From contig NZ_FOJA01000001.1 in NCBI RefSeq assembly GCF_900110535.1, forward strand, positions 2,755,981 through 2,819,980: a stretch of 64,000 bases of DNA. Reading direction: 5' to 3'. The stretch is from Halobacterium jilantaiense (GTDB lineage Archaea > Halobacteriota > Halobacteria > Halobacteriales > Halobacteriaceae). A program made the position numbers and the translations under genes. Under the pieces are notes generated by a model that saw only the letters and a program-made list of their open reading frames with translations, was not told where the DNA came from and made no database searches. This document shows positions 7,574 to 17,018 of this stretch, piece by piece; position 1 is the first letter of the stretch, and each line of letters opens with the position of its first letter.

Positions 7574-9802
7574 ATGGACACCGCGGCCGCCCGCGACCTG
7601 TTGGCCGAGGCCGAGCGAACGAACGAGCGCCGCGTCGTCGTCCTCTCGGGCGACCGGGACGCCGGTCTCGCGGCCGCAGACCGCCTGCTCGACGCGCTCC
7701 CGATTCCACTGACGGAGACGAGTCTCGTCTCCACCAGCGACGACCTGGCCTGCGAGCACGTCCCGGTGCGGAACGCCGGCCGGCTGCTCGGCACGACCCA
7801 GAAAGCCGTCGTGCTCGACTGCCACGAGGACTGTCGGCCGAACGCACTCGGGCGCGTCGTCGGCGCTGTCGACGGCGGCGGCCTCCTCGTTCTCCTGACC
7901 CCGAACCTCGACGACTGGCCGGCCCACCGGGACGCCTTCGACGAGGGACTGGCTGTCCCGCCGTTCGACACCCGCGACGTGACCGGCCGATTCCGCCGCC
8001 GGTTCGTCGAGACCCTACGCGCGCACCCCGGCATCGCCGTCTACGACGCCGACAGCAATACGTTGGTTCGCGACGGCCGCACGAACCCCGCGCCCAGACT
8101 TCGGAAGCAACTCCCCGACCCACCCGAATCAGCCGCTTTCCCTCGCGAATCGCACGAGGCCTGTCTGACCGCCGACCAGACGGACGCTCTCACGACCTTC
8201 GAGTCGCTCCGAGAGCCCGGCCACGCCGTCGTCGCGGACGCCGACCGCGGCCGCGGGAAGTCGAGCGCCGCCGGCCTCGCCGCCGCCTGCCTCGCCCGCG
8301 AGGGCCTCGACGTGCTCGTCACCGCACCCGGCCGCCGGAGTGCCGCCGAACTGTTCGCTCGCGCCCGCGAACTCCTCGGGAGTCTGGGCGACCTCGCGAG
8401 CGACGGCGACACCGTGGAGACGAGCGGCGGTGGCCGCATCCGGTTCGCGAAGCCCCCCGAGGCCGCCGACCTGCCGGGCGACCCCGACGCCGTCTTCGCG
8501 GACGAGGCGGCCGCGATTCCCGTCCGCCTGCTCGAATCGCTGCTCGACTGTCCGCGACTGGCGTTCACGACGACCGTCCACGGCTACGAGGGTGCCGGTC
8601 GGGGCTTCGACGTGCGCTTCCGAGACCGGCTCGCGGAGACCGACCACGACGTTCACGAGGCGTCGCTCTCGGACCCAATCCGGTATTCTGGCGGCGACCC
8701 CGTGGAGGCGTGGGCGTTCCGCGCGCTCCTGCTGGACGCCCGCCCGGCCGTGGACCCTCTGGTCGGCGACGCGGCTCCCGAGACCGTCGAGTACGTCTCG
8801 CTCTCGGGCGCGGATTTGGCGGCGGACGAACACCTGCTCCGGGAGGTGTTCGGGCTGCTCGTCTACGCCCACTACCGGACGGAACCCGACGACCTCGCGC
8901 GCCTGCTCGACGCCCCGAATCTCGCGGTGCGCGCGCTGGTCGTCGACGGCCACGTCGCGTCGGTCGCGCTGCTCGCCCGCGAGGGCGGCCTCGACGCCGA
9001 CCTGCGGGCTGCGATGTACGACGGCGAGCGCGTGAAGGGCAACATGATTCCGGACGTGCTCACCAGCCAACTGCGGGACGAGGACGCCGCCGTCCCGTTC
9101 GGCTACCGGGTGATGCGCATCGCAACCCATCCCGCCGTCCGCTCGCGGGGGCTCGGCTCGCGCCTGCTCGGGGAGGTTCGTCAGGAGTTCGCAGACGACG
9201 CGGACTGGCTCGGCGTCGGCTACGGTGCTACCTCCGAGTTGCTGTCGTTCTGGGCAGCCAACGGCTACGGCACCGTCCAGCTCTCCACGACGCGCAACGA
9301 CACCAGCGGCGAGTACTCCGCCATCATGCTCGACCCGCTCTCCGCGGCGGGCCGCGAACTGCACGACCGTCACGCCGGCTGGTTCGCGGACCGCGTCTCG
9401 GGCGTGCTCTCGGACGCCCTCCGCGACCTCGACGCCGACGTTGCCCGGGCGGCGCTCCGAGCCTGCGCGACGACGCCGGACCTCCACCTCGGCGAGCGCG
9501 ACTGGCGGGTAGTCGCCGGGGCCGCCCACGGGCCGGGAATGTACGGTGTCGACCCGGGACCGTTCCGGAAACTGGCCGTCCGCCACCTCGTCGCCGGCGA
9601 CGCAGACCTGCTCTCAGCGGACGAAGAACGCCTGCTCGTCGGGAAGCTCCTGCAATCCCGGCTCTGGGACGACCTCGCAGACCGCCTGCGCTACCACTCG
9701 ACGAGCCAGGCGATGCGCGCGCTCGGCGACGCCCTCCGGCCGCTCGTCGCCGAGTACGGCACGGAGGCGGCCCGCGAGGAGCTCCGTCGGTTCGAGAACT
9801 GA
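7574..9802 (+). CDS. tmcA: tRNA(Met) cytidine acetyltransferase TmcA
   Basis: This 742-residue enzyme makes N4-acetylcytidine in RNA (wobble position of elongator tRNA-Met in bacteria; more widely in archaeal RNAs), using acetyl-CoA and ATP. An N-terminal DUF1726-like domain is followed by an RNA-helicase module with Walker A DRGRGKSSAAG (about 223-233) and VFADEAAAIP (about 307). The GNAT domain has acetyl-CoA motif RSRGLGSRLL near 520. The start at 7574 gives MDTAAARDLL. It is divergent from rpl7ae and followed 52 bases later by a small membrane protein. Confidence 0.93.
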   Translation: MDTAAARDLLAEAERTNERRVVVLSGDRDAGLAAADRLLDALPIPLTETSLVSTSDDLACEHVPVRNAGRLLGTTQKAVVLDCHEDCRPNALGRVVGAVDGGGLLVLLTPNLDDWPAHRDAFDEGLAVPPFDTRDVTGRFRRRFVETLRAHPGIAVYDADSNTLVRDGRTNPAPRLRKQLPDPPESAAFPRESHEACLTADQTDALTTFESLREPGHAVVADADRGRGKSSAAGLAAACLAREGLDVLVTAPGRRSAAELFARARELLGSLGDLASDGDTVETSGGGRIRFAKPPEAADLPGDPDAVFADEAAAIPVRLLESLLDCPRLAFTTTVHGYEGAGRGFDVRFRDRLAETDHDVHEASLSDPIRYSGGDPVEAWAFRALLLDARPAVDPLVGDAAPETVEYVSLSGADLAADEHLLREVFGLLVYAHYRTEPDDLARLLDAPNLAVRALVVDGHVASVALLAREGGLDADLRAAMYDGERVKGNMIPDVLTSQLRDEDAAVPFGYRVMRIATHPAVRSRGLGSRLLGEVRQEFADDADWLGVGYGATSELLSFWAANGYGTVQLSTTRNDTSGEYSAIMLDPLSAAGRELHDRHAGWFADRVSGVLSDALRDLDADVARAALRACATTPDLHLGERDWRVVAGAAHGPGMYGVDPGPFRKLAVRHLVAGDADLLSADEERLLVGKLLQSRLWDDLADRLRYHSTSQAMRALGDALRPLVAEYGTEAAREELRRFEN

Positions 9803-9854
9803 CCGCCGCCGACCCTGCCGCCACGCTGAAGCCGCCGGCTCCCCGTCTCTCTGC

Positions 9855-10328
9855 ATGGACCTCCTGGTCGCCGCCGCGCTCGCCCTGCTCGTCCTCGGCG
9901 TGGCCGGCAGCGTCCTCCCGCTGCTCCCGAGCGGCGCGCTCTCCTTCGTCGGCCTGCTCGTCTACTGGTGGCAGACCGGCCAGCCCGGGCCGCTGTTGCT
10001 CGCCGCGCTCGTCGGCGTCTCGGTGCTCGCCGTCGCCGTCGACTGGCTGGCGGGATTCGTCGGCGCGCGCGCCAGCGGCGTCGACACGCGAACGTCGATA
10101 CTCGCAGGACTCGTCGGGTTCGTGTTGCTGTTCCCCGGCGGCCCGCTCGGTCTCCTGCTCGGCGTGGCGGGCACCGTCTTCGCCGTCGAATTCCGGGCGA
10201 ACCGGGACGCCGAAGCGAGCGCGCGCCGCGCCGCCTACGCGACGGTCGGCGTCGTCGCGTCGGCCGGGATGCAGGTCGTGTTGACCGCCGTCGTACTCGG
10301 AGCCGTGCTCTGGGTGCAGTTCCTCTGA
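9855..10328 (+). CDS. DUF456-type small membrane protein
   Basis: This 157-residue integral membrane protein has about four hydrophobic helices. Glycine-rich patterns (VLPLLPSGALSF and LFPGGPLGLLLG) match the DUF456 family, present in many archaea and bacteria without known function. It follows tmcA on the same strand. Its stop TGA is immediately next to the convergent gltX stop. Confidence 0.75.
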   Translation: MDLLVAAALALLVLGVAGSVLPLLPSGALSFVGLLVYWWQTGQPGPLLLAALVGVSVLAVAVDWLAGFVGARASGVDTRTSILAGLVGFVLLFPGGPLGLLLGVAGTVFAVEFRANRDAEASARRAAYATVGVVASAGMQVVLTAVVLGAVLWVQFL

Positions 10329-12086
10329 CTACGGGTGCGTGTAGTACGCCACCGACTCCTCGGGAGTGTGGCTGTCGACGCGCGCGAATCCGATGCGAAC
10401 GAACTGCACGACGGTGTCTGGTGCCCGGTCGACGAACCCGGGCTCGGCGTAGCCGGTCGCGTCACCGTCCATCGTGCGCAGCCGAACCTCGACGTTGTCG
10501 TCGGCGGGCACCCAGTGGACGACGTCGACGCCCTCCTTGCGGACGATGTCGATGTCCGCGTCGAGGTACTCGAAGCGCTCGCCGTCGTAGCGCACCGGCC
10601 CGTAGGCCTTCAACCAGACGCGGTCGCCCTCGGCGGGCAGGTCGGCGGCCTCTACCAGCACGCTGTCGCCGACCGGAATCTCGCGGTCGCCGCGGTCCGG
10701 GTGCTCGGGGTGGACCTGCGGCGTGGCCTCGTCCGGGCCGCCGTCGACCGGGACCTCGACGGCCTCGTAGGACTCCTCGTTCCCGTCGCCACGGGCCTCG
10801 AAGCCGTCGCGGACGAGGAACTGCCGCGGTGCCTCGTCGTCGACGAGCTCGCGGTTGTTCGCGTACACAGAGGACATCGAGAGGTCGACGTCCGACGAGG
10901 ACGTACCGAGTTCCGTCATTGCGTCCACGACCGCCTCGCCGCGGATGCCGCGGCGCTGCACGCTCATCACGGTCGGCGCACGTGGGTCGTCCCAGCCGTC
11001 GAGCACGCCGTCGGCGACGAGCTCCTTGATGGTCGACGTCGACATCTTCACGTCGTAGGCGTCGAGCTGGACGTGCCCCCAGTGCAGCACCTCGGGGTAC
11101 TCCCAGTCGAAGTAGTCGTAGAGGAACCGCTGGCGCTTCGCGGAGTCCTGGAGGTCGATGCCGCGGATGATGTGCGTGACGCCCGTCAGGTGGTCGTCGA
11201 CGCCCGACTGGAAGTCCAGCATCGGCCAGCAGCGGTACTCGCTGGCCTCCTCGCGCGGGTGCGGGGTGTCGACCATGCGGAACGCCACCCAGTCCCGGAG
11301 CGCGGGGTTCTTGTGCTCGATATCGGTCTTGATTCGGAGCACCATCTCCCCGGAGTCGTACTCGCCGTCGACCATCGCCTCGAACTCCTCGGCGACCGTC
11401 TCCGGGTCCTTCTCGCGGTGCGGGCAGGCCTCCCCGCTGTTCTTCAGCTCGGAGAACTCCTCCCCCGGACAGCTACACGTGTACGCGCCGCCCTTCCCGA
11501 TGAGTCGGCGGGCGTGCTCGTAGTACGTCTCGACGCGGTCGCTGGCCTTGATGACGCGGTCCGCCTCGAACCCGAGATAGTCGAGGTCGTCGAGAATCTG
11601 GTCGTACGCCCAGTCCAGCGGACGCTTCGTCTCCGGGTCGGTGTCGTCGAACCGGACGAGCATCCAGCCGTCGTACATCTCCTTGTACGTCCCGATGACG
11701 GCGGGCATCCGCGCGCTCCCGAGGTGCCAGGGGCCGTTCGGATTCGGCGCACACCGCATCCGAATCTCGTCGTACTCCTCGGCGTTCGGGAGGTCCGGCA
11801 GCAGCTGGTCGTCTTCCTCGTCCTCGCTCTCCAGCTCCTCGACGTCCTCGGGCGCGAGTTCGGCGAGGCGCTCTCGCTTCGTCTCGTCGCTCATCCCGTT
11901 GACGTCCTCGATGACCGGCGCGATGACGCCGGGAATCTCGTCGCCGTGCTCCCGGAACTCGGGATTCTCTCCCATCATCGGCCCCATGATGGCCCCGACC
12001 TGTGCGTCGCTCCCGTGTTTCAGGGCGTTGAACAGTGCGGCCCGCTCTGCCGCCCGGCGGACCCGCTCGCGGAGTTCGTCGTCCAT
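10329..12086 (-). CDS. gltX: Glutamyl-tRNA synthetase (archaeal type)
   Basis: This 585-residue class I synthetase charges tRNA-Glu, and in haloarchaea also tRNA-Gln for later amidation. The HIGH-type motif is seen as PNPNGPWHLGSAR near residues 110-122, and the KMSKS-type motif as VKMSTS near 346. The anticodon-binding beta barrel fills the C-terminus, as in archaeal/eukaryotic GluRS/GlnRS. The N-terminal 100 residues are an acidic extension common to archaeal GltX. Length is normal. The 120 bases upstream separate it from a small membrane protein gene on the same strand. Confidence 0.95.
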   Translation of the reverse strand: MDDELRERVRRAAERAALFNALKHGSDAQVGAIMGPMMGENPEFREHGDEIPGVIAPVIEDVNGMSDETKRERLAELAPEDVEELESEDEEDDQLLPDLPNAEEYDEIRMRCAPNPNGPWHLGSARMPAVIGTYKEMYDGWMLVRFDDTDPETKRPLDWAYDQILDDLDYLGFEADRVIKASDRVETYYEHARRLIGKGGAYTCSCPGEEFSELKNSGEACPHREKDPETVAEEFEAMVDGEYDSGEMVLRIKTDIEHKNPALRDWVAFRMVDTPHPREEASEYRCWPMLDFQSGVDDHLTGVTHIIRGIDLQDSAKRQRFLYDYFDWEYPEVLHWGHVQLDAYDVKMSTSTIKELVADGVLDGWDDPRAPTVMSVQRRGIRGEAVVDAMTELGTSSSDVDLSMSSVYANNRELVDDEAPRQFLVRDGFEARGDGNEESYEAVEVPVDGGPDEATPQVHPEHPDRGDREIPVGDSVLVEAADLPAEGDRVWLKAYGPVRYDGERFEYLDADIDIVRKEGVDVVHWVPADDNVEVRLRTMDGDATGYAEPGFVDRAPDTVVQFVRIGFARVDSHTPEESVAYYTHP

Positions 12087-12207
12087 ACCACCGACTCCAC
12101 GCCGAGGGGTGAAAATCCCGCTGGATTCGAGCGCATCCAGACTGAGGTACCGACGCGAAGTGAGCGGCTACCCCGACCCGAGTGCCCGCCTGCACGGACC
12201 GGTCTGA

Positions 12208-12429
12208 CTACTGGTTCGGTCGCGCCGCAGCGACGTACGTCACGTACAACAGCGGCGCGAGCACGAGCAGCGCGACCCAGAGCCCCGAGTCACCGACGAC
12301 TTCCGACACCGATTCGGACGACTGCACGAGTACCGCCCACACCAGCGTCCCGACGAGGACCAGCCCGACGAAGACGAGCCCACCGGGATACGGCCGTCGC
12401 TTCAGGTACTCGTTGTATCGGTTTGTCAC
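12208..12429 (-). CDS. Two-helix small membrane protein, function unknown
   Basis: This 73-residue protein has a basic N-terminus (MTNRYNEYLKRRPYPGG), a first membrane helix around residues 17-36, a short polar loop (SSESVSEVVGDSG) and a second helix around 49-67. No family with known function is recognised. It lies between idsA and gltX on their strand. The 100 bases between its start and the idsA stop hold no obvious gene. Confidence 0.65.
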   Translation of the reverse strand: MTNRYNEYLKRRPYPGGLVFVGLVLVGTLVWAVLVQSSESVSEVVGDSGLWVALLVLAPLLYVTYVAAARPNQ

Positions 12430-12530
12430 GTCACGCAGTACTCTCGACGCGTCACTAAAATTTCGGGTCGCTCGCCGGAGCGCCCAGCAGGGAACGGCGG
12501 TCGTCCGCGGCGACCCCCGGACAGAGTGCG

Positions 12531-13577
12531 CTAATAGCCGCGTTCGATGAGGTAGTCCGCAATCTGCTCCAGCCGGTGGCGGGCCTCGTTCTCCGGGAGG
12601 ACGTCGAGGTGGGCCTTGCCCTCCGCGACGAGGTCCTCGGCGAGGTCGCTCGCGTACTGGATACTGCCGACATCTCGGAGTCGCTGGACGGCGGCTTCGA
12701 CCTCCGCGTCGGTGACGTCCTCGGGGTCGTCGGCGTCCAGCAGCCCCTCGACGTCCACGCCGTGCTCCTCGGCGTGCAGCGTGATGATGGTCTTCTTGTG
12801 TTCGGCCAGATCGGAGCCGCGCTGCTTGCCGAGTTCCTCCGAGGGAACAGTGAGGTCGAGGACGTCGTCCTGAATCTGGAACGCCTGCCCGACCTTCACG
12901 CCGTAGTTGTACAGCGCCTCGATGGTCTCCTCGTCGGCCGAGAGGAGGAGCGCGGGGAGCGTCGCGGCCGCGGCGTACAGCACCGCGGTCTTCAACTCCA
13001 CCATGTCGAGGTACTCGTCGGTGACGACGTCGCCGCGGGTCTCGAAGTCGATGTCCAGCGCCTGCCCCTCGCAGATGTGGGTGCAGGTCTCCGCGAGCGT
13101 CTGCACCGCACGGAGGGTTCGCTCCGGCGGCGCGCCGGTCTGGAGCATAATCTCGAACGCCTTCGAGTACAGCGTGTCACCGGCGAGAATCGCCGTCTCG
13201 GTGTCGTACTCGCGGTGGACCGCGGGTACGCCCCGCCGCAGGTCGTCGTCGTCCATGATGTCGTCGTGGATGAGCGTGAACGACTGGATGACCTCGATGG
13301 ACACCGCTGCGGACATCACGTCGACCTCGCCGTCGTTCAGGTCCGGGAACGCCCGATACTCGGCGTCCGCTGCGTCGACGTCGGACAGCGCCTCCGCCGT
13401 CAACAGCAGGACCGCCGGCCGCAGCCGCTTCCCGCCGGCTTCGAGGATGTACCGGGAGGCCTCGTAGAGCCGCTCGGGCTCGGCCATCGGGAGGTCCTCG
13501 TCGATGGCGTCGTTGACCTGCTGCCGGCGCTCGCGGACCGCGGCGAGCACCGCCTGTTCGCGGGCTTCCTGGGACAT
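12531..13577 (-). CDS. idsA: Prenyl diphosphate synthase (geranylgeranyl/farnesyl type)
   Basis: This 348-residue all-helical enzyme condenses isopentenyl diphosphate with allylic diphosphates to give the C15-C20(-C25) precursors of archaeal ether lipids, carotenoids and quinones. The first aspartate-rich motif, DDIMDDDDLRRG, is at about residues 102-113, and the second, DDVLD, near 237. The start abuts the stop of RNase J with no gap. Mevalonate kinase and isopentenyl phosphate kinase lie upstream, so the segment is an isoprenoid gene block. The chain length of the product cannot be read with certainty. Confidence 0.93.
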   Translation of the reverse strand: MSQEAREQAVLAAVRERRQQVNDAIDEDLPMAEPERLYEASRYILEAGGKRLRPAVLLLTAEALSDVDAADAEYRAFPDLNDGEVDVMSAAVSIEVIQSFTLIHDDIMDDDDLRRGVPAVHREYDTETAILAGDTLYSKAFEIMLQTGAPPERTLRAVQTLAETCTHICEGQALDIDFETRGDVVTDEYLDMVELKTAVLYAAAATLPALLLSADEETIEALYNYGVKVGQAFQIQDDVLDLTVPSEELGKQRGSDLAEHKKTIITLHAEEHGVDVEGLLDADDPEDVTDAEVEAAVQRLRDVGSIQYASDLAEDLVAEGKAHLDVLPENEARHRLEQIADYLIERGY

Positions 13578-14924
13578 CTACTCGACGAGCTGGATGGTGT
13601 TGCCGTTCTCCGTCATGTGCAGGTCACGGCCGACCTTGTACCCCTGGCTCTTCGCGAGCTTCGTGTACGGGGCCATCCCGGCCATGTCCTGGTGGGCGGG
13701 GATGAGGTGCTGGGGCTGGAGCGCCTGCAGCATCTGGTAGTGGCCCTCCTCGCGGAGGTGGCCGGAGACGTGGATTTCGTCGTAGATGCGGGCTCCCTGC
13801 ATCCGGAGGAGCTGTTCGCTCTGGTAGCGCTGGCCCTTGTTGGTCGGCTCCGGGATGACGCTCGCCGAGAAGATGACCTTGTCACCGTTCTCGATGTCGT
13901 ACGGCGTCTCGCCGCGAGCCATCCGGGTGAGCATCGCGCGCGGCTCGCCCTGGTGACCGGTGACGATAGGGAGGAAGTTCTCCTTGCCCTCGTTCATGAC
14001 GCGCTTGAACGCGCGGTCGACGGACTTCCGGTGGCCGAACATCCCGAGGTCGTCGGGGAAGTTCACGCGACCCATGCGTTCGGCGGTGCCCGAGTACCGC
14101 TCCATCGAGCGACCGAGCAGGATGGGCTCGCGGCCGATCTCCTTGGCGAACTCCACGATGGAGGAGACCCGGGAGATGTGGCTGGAGAACGTCGTCGCGA
14201 TGATGCCGCCGTCGTAGTCCTCGACGCTCGTTAGAACGTCTTTGAGGTGGCGTCGCGCCGTACTCTCGGAGGGTGTGCGGCCCTTCCGGCCGGCGTTGGT
14301 GCAGTCCTCGATGTAGCAGAGGACACCCTCGCCCTCGCGGCCGATCTCCTTGAACCGGTCCATGTCGATGGGGTCCTCGAGGACGGGGTCGTGGTCGATG
14401 CGTTTGTCGAGGCCGTAGACGACAGCGCCCTCGGGCGTGTGGAGGACGGGGTTGATGGCCCCGATGATGGAGTGCGTGACGTGAACGAACTCGAGCTCGC
14501 AGTCGTCACCGATGGGCATCGTGCCGCCGGCCTCCATCTTCACGAGGTCGTTCTCGACGCCGAACTTCTGCTCGCTCTCGATTTCGCCCTTCACGAGCTC
14601 GATGGTGAACGGGCTGCCCACGATGGGCGCGTCGTAGCGGTGTGCGAGCTTCGAGATGGCACCGATGTGGTCGAGGTGGCCGTGCGTCGGCACGATAGCC
14701 TTCACGTCGCCCTCGAGGTCGGACATGACGCGGTCGTCCGGAATGGCACCCATGTCGATCAGGTCGAGGCTGTGCATCTTCTCTGTCTCCACGTTGTCGT
14801 GGATGAGGACCTGCGAGAGATTGAGGCCCATGTCGAAGATGACGATGTCCTCTCCCGCGCGGACGGCAGTCATCTGCCGTCCGACCTCCTCGTAGCCGCC
14901 GATTGTGGCAATTTCGATTTCCAT
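13578..14924 (-). CDS. rnj: Ribonuclease J (beta-CASP metallo-beta-lactamase)
   Basis: This 448-residue protein belongs to archaeal RNase J, a 5'-3' exoribonuclease of the beta-CASP family. The metal-binding motif HGHLDHIG lies near residue 77. Start [18 protein letters not shown] at 14924 is typical and is chosen over upstream in-frame codons that would run through the intergenic hairpins. It abuts idsA. RNA decay and lipid synthesis have no direct link, so the adjacency probably reflects a conserved haloarchaeal operon and not a common pathway. Confidence 0.92.
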   Translation of the reverse strand: MEIEIATIGGYEEVGRQMTAVRAGEDIVIFDMGLNLSQVLIHDNVETEKMHSLDLIDMGAIPDDRVMSDLEGDVKAIVPTHGHLDHIGAISKLAHRYDAPIVGSPFTIELVKGEIESEQKFGVENDLVKMEAGGTMPIGDDCELEFVHVTHSIIGAINPVLHTPEGAVVYGLDKRIDHDPVLEDPIDMDRFKEIGREGEGVLCYIEDCTNAGRKGRTPSESTARRHLKDVLTSVEDYDGGIIATTFSSHISRVSSIVEFAKEIGREPILLGRSMERYSGTAERMGRVNFPDDLGMFGHRKSVDRAFKRVMNEGKENFLPIVTGHQGEPRAMLTRMARGETPYDIENGDKVIFSASVIPEPTNKGQRYQSEQLLRMQGARIYDEIHVSGHLREEGHYQMLQALQPQHLIPAHQDMAGMAPYTKLAKSQGYKVGRDLHMTENGNTIQLVE

Positions 14925-15063
14925 AGTTCTGAAGCACTGAAACCCGCGTTTTCGCGCGTCTCGAAACAGTCGCGGACTGGCCGCGGCGGACCGCGGCGTC
15001 TTACAGCCGTCGGCTGCCGGGGCGTTGCCGCCCGCGACGTCTTGCTTGGCTGGGCGTATGCGG

Positions 15064-15139
15064 CCCGCTGTTAAAAACAGCGGGGATTGCGTGGCCGAGC
15101 GCAGCGAGGCCACGTTCTAGCGAGCGGCGAGCGCAGCGA
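15064..15139. terminator. Intergenic hairpins with a repeated GAGCGCAGCGA motif
   Basis: In the 267-base gap between rnj and ipk two strong hairpins occur: CCCGCTGTT-AAA-AACAGCGGG at 15064-15084 (9-bp stem) and CGTGGCC...GGCCACG at 15090-15114 (7-bp stem). The 11-base sequence GAGCGCAGCGA fills the second loop (15097-15107) and recurs at 15129-15139. They lie downstream of the leftward ipk stop and may terminate or process the mvk-ipk transcript. GAGCGCAGCGAG-like words are frequent in haloarchaeal intergenic DNA, so a dispersed repeat is also possible. Confidence 0.5.
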
Positions 15140-15191
15140 CCCGCGAGCGCCCCGACGTGCAGCCAGAAGCAGCGGTTCGAGTGACCGCGGT

Positions 15192-15929
15192 TCAGCCGCG
15201 GATGCGGGTGCCGGCGTCGTCGCCGGCGAGGAAGGCGTCGAGGGCGTCGGGACCGAACACGAAGGCTGGCGAGCCGAGGTCGAGGAGTGCGCGGACCTTG
15301 GCAGCCATGCCGCCAGTGACGTCGGTTGCGTCGCTCTCACCGAGCGCGTCGGCGGCGTCCTCGAACGCTGTGATTTCGGGGACGACGTCGCCGTCCGCGT
15401 CGAGGACGCCGGGAACCGTCGAGCAGAGGCCGACGCGGTCGGCGGCGAGGGCAGTTGCGAGCGCGCTGACGAGGTCGTCGCCCGAGACGATGGTGGCTCC
15501 CTGTCCGGCCGTGGTCAGCACGTCGCCGTGGAGTACGGGAACGAAGCCCTCGTCGAGCATCGCGGCGACCTGGTCGGTGGGGAGGTGGAGGTCGCCGTCC
15601 GTATCGCGGAAGCCGGTGGAGAACGGGTGGACGGGGACGGCGGGGATGCCAGCGTCCGCGAGCGCGCCGACGACCGCGCGGTTGAGTGTCTCCATCGCTG
15701 CGGCGATGTCACGGACGGCCTCGGGGTCTCGGGTGCCGTCGGTGCTGGAGACGCAGTGCTCGGCGGCGTGCGGGTGGCCGAAGCTCCCGCCGCCGTGGAC
15801 GACGACGAGGTCCGAAACGTCGCTGTCCGCGACTGCTGTGGCGAGGTCGGCGAGCCGGTCGTCGGCGACCGTCTCCGGCTGGTCTTTCTCGGTGACGACG
15901 CTGCCGCCGAGCTTGAGAATGACGGTCAT
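15192..15929 (-). CDS. ipk: Isopentenyl phosphate kinase
   Basis: This 245-residue amino-acid-kinase-fold enzyme phosphorylates isopentenyl phosphate to isopentenyl diphosphate, the last step of the archaeal modified mevalonate pathway. The N-terminal KLGGSVVTEK and VVHGGGSFGH motifs supply the phosphate-binding lysine and glycine loop and the diagnostic histidine. ATG at 15929 overlaps the mevalonate kinase stop (ATGA), so the two enzymes are translationally coupled. In-frame codons further upstream lie inside mvk and are rejected. Confidence 0.94.
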   Translation of the reverse strand: MTVILKLGGSVVTEKDQPETVADDRLADLATAVADSDVSDLVVVHGGGSFGHPHAAEHCVSSTDGTRDPEAVRDIAAAMETLNRAVVGALADAGIPAVPVHPFSTGFRDTDGDLHLPTDQVAAMLDEGFVPVLHGDVLTTAGQGATIVSGDDLVSALATALAADRVGLCSTVPGVLDADGDVVPEITAFEDAADALGESDATDVTGGMAAKVRALLDLGSPAFVFGPDALDAFLAGDDAGTRIRG

Positions 15930-16912
15930 TCGGCGCGTACGCCCTCCTCGGCGAGTTCGGCGCGGAACGCCTCCTCGCAGTCCGGCGTCAGCGACAGCGC
16001 AGTCTCGGCACCGTCGCCGTCGTCGAGCGCGACTATGGAGCCGCCGCCGCCCGCGCCCGTGAGCTTCGCGCCGACCGCGCCGCCGTCCCGGGCGGCCCAC
16101 ACCATGTTGTCGAGTGTCCGGGCCGAGACGCCGAGCGCGGACAGCAGGCCGTGATTGACGTCCATCAGTCGGCCGAGCGTCTCCACGTCGCCGTCCGCGA
16201 GCGCCGCCTCGCCGCGCCGGACGAGGTCGCCGATGGCCGAGACGGTGTCGGCGGCGAAGCCGAACTCCTCGCGGAGCGCGCCGACGCCCGCGACGAGTTC
16301 GCCGGTGTCGTGGCTGGTGCCGTCGTAGCCGACGACGAACGGCAAGTCCGGAGCGCCGATAGTCGTACAGTCGTCGCCTTCCACCCGGACAGCGCCACCC
16401 ATCGCCGAGCAGAACGTGTCGGCGCGGGACGCCTGGCCGTCCTGGACCTCGTGCTCGACCTGGTACGCGCGGTCGGCGAGTTCGCGAGCGTCGATGTGGA
16501 CGCCGAGCTCTCTCGTGGCGGCGTCGATGCCGGCTACCACCACGGCCGCCGACGAACCGAGACCCGCTCCGAGCGGAATCTCGCTGTCGATTTCCACGTC
16601 GAAGCCAGCACCGGGCGCGTTGGCGGCGTCCCGGGCCTGCTCGACGGCCTCGTCCACGTACCCCATCGCGGCCTCCACGATCGGCGCGGGCACGTCGACG
16701 TCGGGCGCGTCGTCGGTGGCACCGCTGTACTCCACGGTGAATCCGTCGATAGAGAGGTCGCCGGCCGACACCCGGAGGCGGTCATCGTCGCGCTCGGAGA
16801 CCGTGACGTGTGCCCGACGCTCGATGGCACACGGCACCGCCGGCTCCCCGTACACGACGGCGTGCTCGCCGAAGAGGTAGACCTTCCCCGGCGCGCTCGA
16901 AGTCGTCGTCAT
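15926..16912 (-). CDS. mvk: Mevalonate kinase
   Basis: This 328-residue GHMP kinase phosphorylates mevalonate at C5 using ATP. It starts TTTSSAPGKVYLFGEHAVVYG, the usual GHMP substrate motif, and has the ATP loop PLGAGLGSSAAV near residues 112-123. A third GHMP motif (KLTGAGGGGSIVAL) is at the C-terminal end. Length is normal. It is the first gene of the leftward isoprenoid block mvk-ipk-(rnj)-idsA. Confidence 0.95.
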   Translation of the reverse strand: MTTTSSAPGKVYLFGEHAVVYGEPAVPCAIERRAHVTVSERDDDRLRVSAGDLSIDGFTVEYSGATDDAPDVDVPAPIVEAAMGYVDEAVEQARDAANAPGAGFDVEIDSEIPLGAGLGSSAAVVVAGIDAATRELGVHIDARELADRAYQVEHEVQDGQASRADTFCSAMGGAVRVEGDDCTTIGAPDLPFVVGYDGTSHDTGELVAGVGALREEFGFAADTVSAIGDLVRRGEAALADGDVETLGRLMDVNHGLLSALGVSARTLDNMVWAARDGGAVGAKLTGAGGGGSIVALDDGDGAETALSLTPDCEEAFRAELAEEGVRAE

Positions 16913-17018
16913 ACCCCGGCGTGTGGCCCGGGAGGTTACAGAGGTTCCGGAACGCGACCGACATTCGCCGCCCCGAACGGGCCGCAGGCTTATCCCGGCC
17001 TACCGTCTACCGCGGGGC

